Shown piece by piece: positions 33,665-42,784 of a stretch of 64,000 bases of DNA. The position numbers and the translations under genes were made by a program. This DNA comes from Luteolibacter sp. Y139 (GTDB lineage Bacteria > Verrucomicrobiota > Verrucomicrobiia > Verrucomicrobiales > Akkermansiaceae), in contig NZ_JBBUKT010000013.1 of NCBI RefSeq assembly GCF_038066715.1, forward strand, positions 62,001 through 126,000, given 5' to 3'. The notes beneath the pieces were generated by a model, which saw nothing but the letters and a program-made list of their open reading frames with translations, did not search any database and was not told where the DNA came from. Positions within the stretch are counted from its first letter, which is position 1. Each line of letters begins with the position of its first letter.

Positions 33665-35023
33665 ATGTGGAAAGGTCGTTTTGCCCAGGATACCTCCTCG
33701 CTCGTCCAGCAGTTCGGTGAGTCGATCAGCTATGACTGGCGTCTCTTCCCGCACGATATCGCCGGCTCCATCGCCCACGCCCGCGCCCAGCAGACCGCCG
33801 GCCTCCTGACCGCCGAGGAATTCAGCGCCATCGAAAAGGGCCTGCTCGAAATCAAGGCCGACATCGAAGACGGCCGCTTCGAGTTCAAGACCTCCCTCGA
33901 GGACATCCACATGAACATCGAGGCCGAGCTCACCAAGCGCATCGGCCCCGCCGGCGCCAAGCTCCACACCGCCCGCTCGCGAAACGACCAAGTCGCCACC
34001 GATACCCGCCTCTACTCCCGCACGGAAATCGACATCCTGTTAGAAGCCCTGTCCGGCCTCCAGTCGGCCCTCCTCAACCGCGCCGAAAAATACGCCGCCA
34101 CCGTCATCCCCGGCTACACCCACCTCCAGCGTGGCCAACCGGTCACCGTCGGCCACCACCTCCTCGCCTACGTCGAAATGTTGGAGCGCGACAAGGGCCG
34201 CCTTGCCGATGCCCGCAAGCGCCTCAATGTCTCCCCCCTCGGCTCCGGCGCACTCGCCGGATCCACCATCAATCTCGATCGCCGCGCCATCGCCGCCGAA
34301 CTCGGCTTCGATAGCGTGACCACGAACTCGATGGATGCCATCGCCGACCGTGATTACATCGCCGAGACCCTCTTCGCCATCGGCCTCTGCGGCGTTCACC
34401 TCTCGCGCCTCAGCGAGGACCTCATCCTCTGGTGCACCGCCGAGTTCGGATTCGTCGTCTTCTCCGACGCCCACACCACCGGCTCATCGCTGATGCCGCA
34501 GAAGAAGAATCCCGATGTCTGCGAACTCACCCGCGGCAAGAGCGGCCGCCTCATCGGCAACCTCATGAACCTCCTCGTCGCAGTGAAGGGCCTTCCCCTC
34601 ACCTACAATCGCGATCTCCAGGAAGACAAGCCGCCCCTCTTCGACTCCATCGATACGCTCAAGCTCATCCTCGCCGTGAACACCGAGATGGTCGCCGCGA
34701 TGGAGATCCGCGAGGAACGCTGCCTCTCCGCTGCCAGCGACCCGATGCTGCTCGCGACCGACCTCGCCGACTGGCTCGTCAAGCAAGGCGTCCCCTTCCG
34801 CCACGCCCACGAACTCGTCGGCAAGGCCGTCGCCGAATCCGTCAAAACCGGCGTCCCACTCGACAAGCTCGATCTCACCAAGATCGACTCCGCCTACACC
34901 GCGGATGCCGGCAGCGTCTTCAATCTCCAGCGCGCCCTCGCCGCCCGCACCAATCCCGGAGCACCTTCGGTCGAGAACGTGAAAGCGGAGATCACCCGCT
35001 GGAAGAACTCGGGCACGCCGTGA
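33665..35023 (+). CDS. argH: Argininosuccinate lyase
   Basis: 452 residues, normal length for the fumarase/aspartase superfamily enzyme that splits argininosuccinate into arginine and fumarate, the last step of arginine synthesis. The MWKGRFAQDTS start, TARSRNDQVATD, GYTHLQRGQPVT and the signature GSSLMPQKKNPD (with its catalytic Ser loop) are all present. It is complete, with strong sequence identity to the family visible throughout. It is monocistronic here with no other arg genes nearby. Confidence 0.97.
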   Translation: MWKGRFAQDTSSLVQQFGESISYDWRLFPHDIAGSIAHARAQQTAGLLTAEEFSAIEKGLLEIKADIEDGRFEFKTSLEDIHMNIEAELTKRIGPAGAKLHTARSRNDQVATDTRLYSRTEIDILLEALSGLQSALLNRAEKYAATVIPGYTHLQRGQPVTVGHHLLAYVEMLERDKGRLADARKRLNVSPLGSGALAGSTINLDRRAIAAELGFDSVTTNSMDAIADRDYIAETLFAIGLCGVHLSRLSEDLILWCTAEFGFVVFSDAHTTGSSLMPQKKNPDVCELTRGKSGRLIGNLMNLLVAVKGLPLTYNRDLQEDKPPLFDSIDTLKLILAVNTEMVAAMEIREERCLSAASDPMLLATDLADWLVKQGVPFRHAHELVGKAVAESVKTGVPLDKLDLTKIDSAYTADAGSVFNLQRALAARTNPGAPSVENVKAEITRWKNSGTP

Positions 35024-35080
35024 CAAATTCGGAGATGATTTGGAATTCTCTCCCGTCATCTCTTGAGATAACCTGTAGGG

Positions 35081-35812
35081 GTGAAATTCAATCACCCCCT
35101 CCTCATCCTCGCCGCCACCTCCCTGCCACTCTTGGCCGGGCCCGTCTTTGACGTGCGCAGCAGCGATGGCAAGGCCATCAAGATTGAACTCCTCGAGCTC
35201 AGCGGCGAGAACGTCACCTTCAATACCGTCGGCGAAAAAGGCGGGAAGGAACACTCGCTCGCCCTCGCCCGCTTCGACCCGGACTCCCAGAAGAAGATCC
35301 TCGACGAAGGCAAGGACCTCCCGCCGCGCCTGCCCAAGCTCGATATCGAGGTCGTCGTCTCCAAGAAGAAGGACAAGGACGGCTACTACATGGTGAACCA
35401 GACCGTGAGCGCCCGGGTGAAGCTGAAGAACACCAACCCGCGCATCGCCTTCCCGAAATCGACCGTCCACCTCACCTACTTCGGCCGAAGCCGGGAAAAT
35501 GCCGCCAACTACAAGGTCATGGGGCGCAAGACCTTCGAATGCGAACTCGCTGCGGGCAAACAGACGGAAGAAGCAGTCGAAGGCTTCAAGACCCGCTACG
35601 ACAGTGACAATGCGGGCGACTACAATCTCGGTGGCTACCAGTACGACAGCTACCTCCTCGTCATCACCGACGCCGCAGGCAACGTGATAGATTCAAGAAC
35701 CTCCGACGCCGGCGTCCGCGCACTGCTCGCCAAGGACCTCAGCAAGGCCGCCGAGATCAACAAGACCGCGGTGAACAAGATCCTCAACAAGGATCTGGTC
35801 GAGCTGAAGTAA
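35081..35812 (+). CDS. Secreted SHD1-like protein of unknown function
   Basis: 243 residues, GTG start at 35081. MKFNHPLLILAATSLPLLAG is a signal peptide. The first mature segment (FDVRSSDGKAIKIELLELSG ending in LARFDPDSQKKILDEG) matches the pattern of SLA1-homology-1-like domains that are common in secreted planctomycete and verrucomicrobial proteins. The remaining 150 residues form a beta-sandwich-like region (YYMVNQTVSARVKLKN, NLGGYQYDSYLLVITD) of unknown role. It follows argH by 57 nt but has no functional link. Confidence 0.7.
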   Translation: MKFNHPLLILAATSLPLLAGPVFDVRSSDGKAIKIELLELSGENVTFNTVGEKGGKEHSLALARFDPDSQKKILDEGKDLPPRLPKLDIEVVVSKKKDKDGYYMVNQTVSARVKLKNTNPRIAFPKSTVHLTYFGRSRENAANYKVMGRKTFECELAAGKQTEEAVEGFKTRYDSDNAGDYNLGGYQYDSYLLVITDAAGNVIDSRTSDAGVRALLAKDLSKAAEINKTAVNKILNKDLVELK

Positions 35813-35847
35813 GGGGCTGAAGTAGCAGCAGGCCTTCGAATCGGCTG

Positions 35848-35868
35848 GGACGGCTCTCCGAGCCGTCC
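35848..35868. repeat. Hairpin with CTCTCCGAG core (family A)
   Basis: GGACGGCTC-TCC-GAGCCGTCC, nine perfect bp, followed by GGCTTAT. Related copies with the same loop core are at 35926-35952 and 47751-47769. It lies in the convergent gap between the SHD1-like gene and the giant minus-strand gene. Confidence 0.6.
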
Positions 35869-35925
35869 GGCTTATGGCGGCCCGTCACACGTGAACGGGA
35901 CCATCACACGATTCCCGCCCCCGCC

Positions 35926-35952
35926 GCGGGACCTCTCTCCGAAAGGTCCCGC
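35926..35952. repeat. Hairpin with CTCTCCGA core (family A)
   Basis: GCGGGACCT (35926-35934) pairs with AGGTCCCGC (35944-35952) around a CTCTCCGAA loop, again followed by GCTTAT. It probably also terminates the giant minus-strand gene that ends 24 nt away. Confidence 0.6.
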
Positions 35953-35975
35953 TTATTCGAGTTTCCCAGGGCCAT

Positions 35976-38900
35976 TCACACCGCCTGCTTCCCAGGCCAG
36001 CAGAAGCGCACCGCAATCGCCGCACCCAGCAGGCACAGGATAATCCCGAACATCCAGCCGCGCGATTGCTGCGGCTCGATGTCGAGCTCCAGCCGCATCG
36101 GCTTGTTGCCGTCCACCTGCACGCTGCGCTTGAAGTCCAGCACCGTCCCACGCGCCGCCATCGTCACGTCCAGCGCAGCCGGCGCAGGATCGGCGGCGAG
36201 CTGCTGCGTCACGATCCGGTTGGCGATCGCCTTCATCGCCGCATTCTCGTCGATCGTGTTGCCCTCTAACATGCGGTCGAACTGCTGCGGATCGTAGTTG
36301 AGATTCCCCTGGAGCAGCGGGTTGTCCTGGGCCGCCTTCTCCAGCTGGGCATTGCCCGTCGGCAGCTCGGCCTTGTTGTCCAGATACAGCCGCTGGCGCC
36401 GCGTATTGAGCGCGAGCGTCGCCTGCTGCGTCTTCAGGTTTCTCAGCTGCACCCGCGCATCCTCGTTCGACGCCTGGTCGAGCAGTCCATTGCGCGCCGC
36501 CTTGCTCAGCGCCTGCCCCGCCTTGTCTTGTTCGCCGGCCTGCATCCACTGGTTCGCTTGATCCAGCAAGGCGACCGCCTCCTGCTTGCCCGCCGCACGC
36601 TGGCGCGAGACGTAGCTGCGATAGTCCTCCTGCACTACCCGTCGCGACTGTTCTTCCAGTTCGAAATCCCCGCGGTGCTTCGCGAGCTTCCAGCCTTCCG
36701 GCAAGATCACGCGCCACGTCAGATTCTCCAGCGGCACATCCAGCCGCGGCCCTTCCAGCACCGTGCCCTTGCCATTCATCGCATACACGAAGCGCACACT
36801 GGCCGGACGGTCCCCCTCTGGCGCGGGATGCACGTGGAAGAGCCACTTCGCTCCGTCCTTCACCAGCGGCACCCCATCCTCATTGACCAGCACGTTGTAA
36901 AGATCCGCCCCTGCCGGCAGCTCCAGCCGCAGCGTTCCCTTCTCCGCCACCCGCACATTCAGATCCACAGCCGTCAGCGACGCACCATCCGGCGATACCA
37001 GTGTCGTCAGGCTCCCCCGCTCCACGCGGAGATCCTGCGTCTTCTCCAGCTCATGGCGCTTCAGGCTCACTGCCAGCGGCCCTTCCACCTCCGCCGCACG
37101 GAATACCGCCGCCGGCGTCTGTGCAGAAAACGCATCGCGCAATCCCTGCGGAACCACACCCCAGTCACTGCGCTGCCAGCCGCGCGGCAATGTCGGACTC
37201 TCCATCTCCAGCCGGCCACCCGTCCGCAGCGCCACGAAATACGATGCCTGCCGTACTTCCAGCGGCGTCAACGGTGCAACGCTCACCGCATTCCCCGCCG
37301 TCTGCTGGAACTCGATATCGACCGTGGTCTCTCCCGCCACACCGCGCTGGAAACGAATCTCCCACAGACCATCTTCCCCCGCCACCGGGACGAAGTCACC
37401 GACCGCCGGCCCACTCGCACGCACCGTCGCCGCGGCCTTCTCATCAAGCCCCGGAACCCTCACCCGCAGCGCTTTCATCGCCGCATTGTCGATCCGATAG
37501 GCCAGTCGCACGCGGCTCAGCGTTTGCCCCTCACGCAACGTCACCTCATGCAGCACCTGCGCCGTCACCCACGCATCCAGTTTGTTGACCGCCAGCGCCA
37601 GCGACCAATCCGACTGGAGCAACTTGAACGCCAGCGCCCCCGGTCGCGGCACACCCGCCTCGCGCGGATCGAGCTGGGAAACATTGGTGCGCGATACCGC
37701 CCTCACTTGCAGTCCCCGGTCAGGCACCACCGTCAGCATGCCGGTCTGCCGTGCAGCTCCGCGCAGTGAAACCCTCGGCACCGCCCACGATGCCTGCGCA
37801 CCGGGAAACGGAGCCGCCAAAGTGATCGCAAATGCCTGATCCCCCAGCGTCCGCCCATTCAGGTGCAGGTTCAGAAGCCGCACCCCATCCACCGTCGCCT
37901 CCGCCCAATGCGCCAGCGCTGCACCGGTCACCGATTCCACCTCGAAGCCCGCCGGAATCTCCACCTCCAGCTTGAACAAGCCCGCCCGCGTGATCGATGC
38001 CATCAAATCAACCGCCAGCACCATGCGATCATCCCCCAGCGAAAGCGTCTGCTTCATCTCCGCCCGCAGCTCCGCAGCCACCGGCGTCACCTTCAGCGTC
38101 AGCGAGGCATCGCCACCCGTATGACGATACGCCCGGTGCATCACCGCCAGCGCCCGGCCCTCACGATCATGCGGCACAAGCTGCGCGTTGAAATCGTCCA
38201 GATTCACTGCGCTCATGCCCTTCGCATTCACCGCTTCCGCCTGCGCCTCATCACCGAAGCCCAGACCTAACAGACCCACCGCACCCGCCGAGCCCTGGAC
38301 CTTCACCGGCTCCAGCGTCAGATCCACCGGCAACGTCGCAGTCCCACGCTGGGTCCCGATCGAAAACGCAAACGCCTGATCTTGCGCGGGCTCGATGCCC
38401 ACCTTCAGCTCACGCGTCTCCGGATTGAAGCGCCAGCTTCCCACCGGTCCATCCGCCACATCACCCACCGTGAAGCCCGCGGGAATCAGCACCGTCAATT
38501 CCTTCACCACCCCACGCGACGGCCGCACCGCCAGCCGGTGACGCCCGCTGACTACTCCCGGTCCGGGCAAATAAAGATCATTCGTCTCCACAAAGAAGCG
38601 CGTCTCCTCATTCGCCGCATCCCGTTGCAAGGGCCGCGCCTGAAGCGTGATCCCGTCAGCCGGGCCAAGCACCAGCTCGGCACCACTTCCACCCTCGACC
38701 GTCAAAGGCGTCACCTTCGCCGCACGTTGCGAGACGAACTCCCATCCCGGCTGATTCCAGCTCACCTTGACCCGCTGCACCGCCGCCGGACCTGTCGGCA
38801 ATTGCCAGCCATTCTGCGGAGCTGGCAGCGGCATTTCAAAAGTCGCATGCCCGGTCTTCTTGCCGTCGACACTGGCCACCAGGAAATACGCCTCGCTCTC

Positions 38901-41900
38901 GCCATATGCCGCCTTCACCACGCGCCAGCCCTCACCCGTGAAGCCAGTCAGCACCGCAGGCGACGTGAGCAGCAACACCCGCTCATCCGCCTTGCCTCGA
39001 GCTTCGACATCGACCTCACCGGTCAAGCGTCCATCCTGAATCCGCCACGTGTGCAACATCGACTCCGCAGGCACCAGCTCGGCACCCTTGCTCAAGTCCG
39101 CACCACCGAGGAACAACAGCAAAGCTGTCGCCGCCACCGGCGCGACTCCCCTGCGAAATAGCCCCGCCAATCCCGGCAGACCTTTCCCTAACAGCAGCAG
39201 CGCACCCAAGCCGCCAAAGAACAACACAGCACCGAAGCGCTGTGCCAACACACCCAGCCCGATCATCGCCAGCCCGCCGGTCACCGAAAGCACCCGCTGC
39301 TTGCGAGTCCACAGCCCGTAGATCACCACGGCCACGCCAGCCAATGCCAGCAGCACGCCCCACACGCTGATCATCGCCTGCCACCCGGGAACGTTCCCCA
39401 GCTCCAGCATCACCTGCTTGTCCGCAGGCACCACCGGCGCCGTGTATTCCAGCGTCGCAATGTTCACCCGCCGCTCATGAAGCGCCTGCCACCCCAGCCA
39501 GCATGAAGCCGCACCGGCAAGGATCATCAGCAACACGCCCGGAATCCGCAGCCCACGGATCCGCTGCAGGATCCATCCCAACAAAGCCACTAACAGAATC
39601 GCCAGCGCCCCCATCCGCGCCCGCGCCACGATCCACTCCAGCCCGGTTTCAGTAAGCACCGGCTTCACCGGCCGCAAGCCACCACGTGGCACCAATTGCC
39701 GACCTTCATCGCCGCTCACCTTCCACTCGCCGATCACCGTCGGTGCATGCAGCACCGGCGCAGCCAGCTTCGGCGAACGCGCACTCTCGCCCTTCACGCC
39801 ATAGCGCAGCACCACCTCCACCGGTTCATTCGGATCCGCCTTGGCAGGCAGCGGCACCAGGATCTTCGCACCGTCACGACGCGGATTCACCGTCTGACCA
39901 GCCACCTTCGACTCCCACAAATCGCCCTGCGGCAAGGAAAGCTCCAGCACCGAGCGACCCCGCGTCTTCACATAGAAGCGCGCATCGGTGACCACCTGTC
40001 CATCGCGCGAAACGCGGCTGGCGAGCTTCGCGAAATCCACCACCTGATCCTGCGTCTCGCCCGGCTGATACCAGTCGATGTCCATCTTGATCGAAACATC
40101 ACCGGCAGTGTACTGCCACGCTTCCAGCGTCGGCGCGCTGCTCAGCAGCCGGTATTCCGCCGGCAGTTCGGTGGCCTCGATCGGCAGCACCGATCCCTCC
40201 GCCACCGGCTCCTTCTTGTTCACCTGAAGCGGACTGACCACTTGGATGTAGCCGCGCTCCGACTGGACATCCAGCGGCCTCACTTCTCCCGGTGATAGGG
40301 TTCCTCCACGGGCACTCATCGGCTGCTCGAAGGTCACCAGCACTGTGCCAGCACCGAGCAAGGGCCGCGCCAGCGGAATCACCAGCGTATCCCCTTCTCT
40401 CCTCCAATCGCGCCCGATGTTCTGCCCGATCACCTCCACGTTGCCCAGGCTCTGGGGCACCCGGATTCGCCATTGGCTCGCTGGCGCACCCACCACGAAA
40501 TAGTTCACCAGCACGCTGCCGGTCACCGCACCCTCCTTCAGCGAATACAGGTGGAACACATCCGCCTGCACGCTCTGCCCCAGCGCCTCCACTTTCATCG
40601 TCGCACTCCACTTCGTCTCACGAATCCGGAACGCCTGCTGAAGCCCCGCCTGCTTCTTCGGAAAGTAATCCACCGGCGTCTCCACGAGTCCTTTCGTGAC
40701 ACCCGGCACCGCCCGATAGCCCGCAGTCACCACCACGCCGACATACCCGCGCGATGACTTCGCGCCGGGATGCCCCAGCACCGGCAGCACCCAGTCGCCC
40801 GCCGCAGCGGCGAGGTTCTTCTCCAGCTTCACCGTGATCAATTGCCGCCCGATCAGCGCCTGCCCGAAGAGGATCTTCAGCTCCCGCTTACCGTCCACCG
40901 CATCCGTCGCCACGCTGTAGTCCGCCACCCCGGTGCCTTCCACTCCCGCCACCGCGAAGTCGGCAGGCACCGCCACGCTCCACTCTCGAAGGGGCGCCTC
41001 GCGGATGTCGAGCTCCAGGTCGGTCGTGATCCGCCGGTCGGTCTCTCCCAGCTCATGCACCGTCACCTCCGTCACCCCCACCTCTGGCAGCACCTGATCC
41101 GCCGCCACCTCGTAGTCATAGTCAGCAGAAGGGAAGCGATACACGAAAGCCTGCCGCAAGTTCTCACCCTCCTTCGCCCACGGGAATTGCCCCGGCGAAA
41201 GCTGCATCAGCCCCTTCTTTGCCGTCACTTCCAGTCGCACCGCCCCATCATTGGCCACCCGCAGATAGCCGCTATGCCGGATCGCGCCCACCGGAGAAAA
41301 CCGCGGCGGCGTCAGCTTCGCCGGAAACACACCCAAGGCGGCCTGCGCCTCGATCTCAATATCCCCCTCACCCTCGATCGGTCGGCTCAGCCGCACATCT
41401 AACAAACGTGCCCCGCCCTCCTCCGCCACACTCCACGCCAGCACCAGCGGCCCCTTCACCGCAAGGATCTCACCGGCTCCATCGATCCGGATCTTCAGCG
41501 ACTCCAGCTTCCCTTGCAGCACCCGGAACCCGAGCCGCGAGTAACGCCTCGCCAAGCCCGCACCCACACGCGTCTCCGCGATCTCGCTGCTTGAGAAAAA
41601 CAGCGCACCATCGCCTTCCTTCCGCCCACTCTTCCAAGCCAACCCCGCACGACCCGTGGCAGGCAGGAAGCCCGTCCAGACTCCTTCACGACGCTCCGGC
41701 ACCACCGCCTCATCCGGCTTGAACGAAACACCTTCATCGAGCCCGGCAATCTTCACCGGCACCACCGCCCCGCCATGAAGCTTGAAATCCACTCCCCGCC
41801 AATCGCCCTGGCGTCCAAGCGGAGCCTCGAAGGAAAGCGTGATCGGAAAGCTCCCCTCCTTCTCCCCCACCAGCTCATGCACATAGCTATCCCCGGCCTT

Positions 41901-42698
41901 CTTCAGCCGGATGAACCAGCCCGGACCCGATGTCACACCACTCAGCGCCACACCCTCTAACAAGGTCATCGCCTCCCCCGCCTTCACCACATGCACCTCG
42001 CCCTTCAGCGTGAAGGAAACACTGCTCGCGTCAGGCGTCACCTGACCGTCGAGCGTCGCACTCGACAACTCCACCGCACGCGGAGCCGCTCCTTTGAGCT
42101 CCACCTTCACGTTCAGCTTCGCCGCGACGCTCCCACTGAAACGCTGCGTCTCCGCATCCCCTTGGAGCGATTGCAGTCCTTCCACCGCCAGCACCCGCGG
42201 AGCCGTGCTCTCGTCACCGGCAAGACTCACCGTCGAGGCAAAGCCCACCGCCGCACCCGGCGCAGGCAATAGCAGATCGATCGGCTCCTTTGTATCCCCA
42301 TGCAGCGAAGTGATCGCCACATTGAATTCCTTCGGCACCTCTGCCTTCGGATCCGCAGGTAGCTCCGGCTTCAGATCCAGGAACCTCGCCCCATCCGCCT
42401 CACGACGAACCGTCCAAGTCTTCAGACCCACACCCGTCACTCCCGTGATCTCACCTACCCCCGTCAGACCCAGGCTCAGCACCTCCGGCCGCCCCTGATG
42501 CACCCGCAGCTTCGCCGTGATCGTCTCCTCCACCTTGTCCGTCCCCGCCTTGATCACCGTATCCGTGAGCGCCGAAAAAAACAGCGGCACCGGCTTCTCA
42601 CGATCCACGGGCACAAGGACAATCTTCTCATCCTGAGCCGGAGCAAATCCTCCTAACAGCAGGGCAACCAGAGAAAGGGTGAATGGTAGGAGTTTCAT
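35976..42698 (-). CDS. Giant exported membrane protein of the sigma/vWA operon, unknown function
   Basis: 2,240 residues from ATG 42698, which gives the signal MKLLPFTLSLVALLLGGFAP (cleavage after APAQ). Residues up to about 1,030 are beta-rich and periplasmic. Four or more hydrophobic helices cluster at about 1,030-1,180 (ALAILLVALLGWILQ, MISVWGVLLALAGVAVVIYG, FGGLGALLLLGKGL). A second beta-rich part of about 1,000 residues follows. Near the C-terminus is a Q/N/A-rich helical stretch (ALSKAARNGLLDQASNEDAR) and a last TM helix (WMFGIILCLLGAAIAV) with a short tail. Stray strands in both halves look alike, suggesting an internal duplication. I recognise no catalytic motif. It is third in a row after the ECF sigma and vWA genes, 86 nt downstream of the latter, so it is probably part of a trans-envelope sensing or surface complex. 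Confidence 0.85.
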   Translation of the reverse strand: MKLLPFTLSLVALLLGGFAPAQDEKIVLVPVDREKPVPLFFSALTDTVIKAGTDKVEETITAKLRVHQGRPEVLSLGLTGVGEITGVTGVGLKTWTVRREADGARFLDLKPELPADPKAEVPKEFNVAITSLHGDTKEPIDLLLPAPGAAVGFASTVSLAGDESTAPRVLAVEGLQSLQGDAETQRFSGSVAAKLNVKVELKGAAPRAVELSSATLDGQVTPDASSVSFTLKGEVHVVKAGEAMTLLEGVALSGVTSGPGWFIRLKKAGDSYVHELVGEKEGSFPITLSFEAPLGRQGDWRGVDFKLHGGAVVPVKIAGLDEGVSFKPDEAVVPERREGVWTGFLPATGRAGLAWKSGRKEGDGALFFSSSEIAETRVGAGLARRYSRLGFRVLQGKLESLKIRIDGAGEILAVKGPLVLAWSVAEEGGARLLDVRLSRPIEGEGDIEIEAQAALGVFPAKLTPPRFSPVGAIRHSGYLRVANDGAVRLEVTAKKGLMQLSPGQFPWAKEGENLRQAFVYRFPSADYDYEVAADQVLPEVGVTEVTVHELGETDRRITTDLELDIREAPLREWSVAVPADFAVAGVEGTGVADYSVATDAVDGKRELKILFGQALIGRQLITVKLEKNLAAAAGDWVLPVLGHPGAKSSRGYVGVVVTAGYRAVPGVTKGLVETPVDYFPKKQAGLQQAFRIRETKWSATMKVEALGQSVQADVFHLYSLKEGAVTGSVLVNYFVVGAPASQWRIRVPQSLGNVEVIGQNIGRDWRREGDTLVIPLARPLLGAGTVLVTFEQPMSARGGTLSPGEVRPLDVQSERGYIQVVSPLQVNKKEPVAEGSVLPIEATELPAEYRLLSSAPTLEAWQYTAGDVSIKMDIDWYQPGETQDQVVDFAKLASRVSRDGQVVTDARFYVKTRGRSVLELSLPQGDLWESKVAGQTVNPRRDGAKILVPLPAKADPNEPVEVVLRYGVKGESARSPKLAAPVLHAPTVIGEWKVSGDEGRQLVPRGGLRPVKPVLTETGLEWIVARARMGALAILLVALLGWILQRIRGLRIPGVLLMILAGAASCWLGWQALHERRVNIATLEYTAPVVPADKQVMLELGNVPGWQAMISVWGVLLALAGVAVVIYGLWTRKQRVLSVTGGLAMIGLGVLAQRFGAVLFFGGLGALLLLGKGLPGLAGLFRRGVAPVAATALLLFLGGADLSKGAELVPAESMLHTWRIQDGRLTGEVDVEARGKADERVLLLTSPAVLTGFTGEGWRVVKAAYGESEAYFLVASVDGKKTGHATFEMPLPAPQNGWQLPTGPAAVQRVKVSWNQPGWEFVSQRAAKVTPLTVEGGSGAELVLGPADGITLQARPLQRDAANEETRFFVETNDLYLPGPGVVSGRHRLAVRPSRGVVKELTVLIPAGFTVGDVADGPVGSWRFNPETRELKVGIEPAQDQAFAFSIGTQRGTATLPVDLTLEPVKVQGSAGAVGLLGLGFGDEAQAEAVNAKGMSAVNLDDFNAQLVPHDREGRALAVMHRAYRHTGGDASLTLKVTPVAAELRAEMKQTLSLGDDRMVLAVDLMASITRAGLFKLEVEIPAGFEVESVTGAALAHWAEATVDGVRLLNLHLNGRTLGDQAFAITLAAPFPGAQASWAVPRVSLRGAARQTGMLTVVPDRGLQVRAVSRTNVSQLDPREAGVPRPGALAFKLLQSDWSLALAVNKLDAWVTAQVLHEVTLREGQTLSRVRLAYRIDNAAMKALRVRVPGLDEKAAATVRASGPAVGDFVPVAGEDGLWEIRFQRGVAGETTVDIEFQQTAGNAVSVAPLTPLEVRQASYFVALRTGGRLEMESPTLPRGWQRSDWGVVPQGLRDAFSAQTPAAVFRAAEVEGPLAVSLKRHELEKTQDLRVERGSLTTLVSPDGASLTAVDLNVRVAEKGTLRLELPAGADLYNVLVNEDGVPLVKDGAKWLFHVHPAPEGDRPASVRFVYAMNGKGTVLEGPRLDVPLENLTWRVILPEGWKLAKHRGDFELEEQSRRVVQEDYRSYVSRQRAAGKQEAVALLDQANQWMQAGEQDKAGQALSKAARNGLLDQASNEDARVQLRNLKTQQATLALNTRRQRLYLDNKAELPTGNAQLEKAAQDNPLLQGNLNYDPQQFDRMLEGNTIDENAAMKAIANRIVTQQLAADPAPAALDVTMAARGTVLDFKRSVQVDGNKPMRLELDIEPQQSRGWMFGIILCLLGAAIAVRFCWPGKQAV

Positions 42699-42784
42699 AA
42701 CATCAAGGGTGTAAGGAGAGAACGCCACCAGTCTCCCGGCAGCAGGTAAATCATTCGTAAAGATCCGCGCCACGCGCGTTCAGT

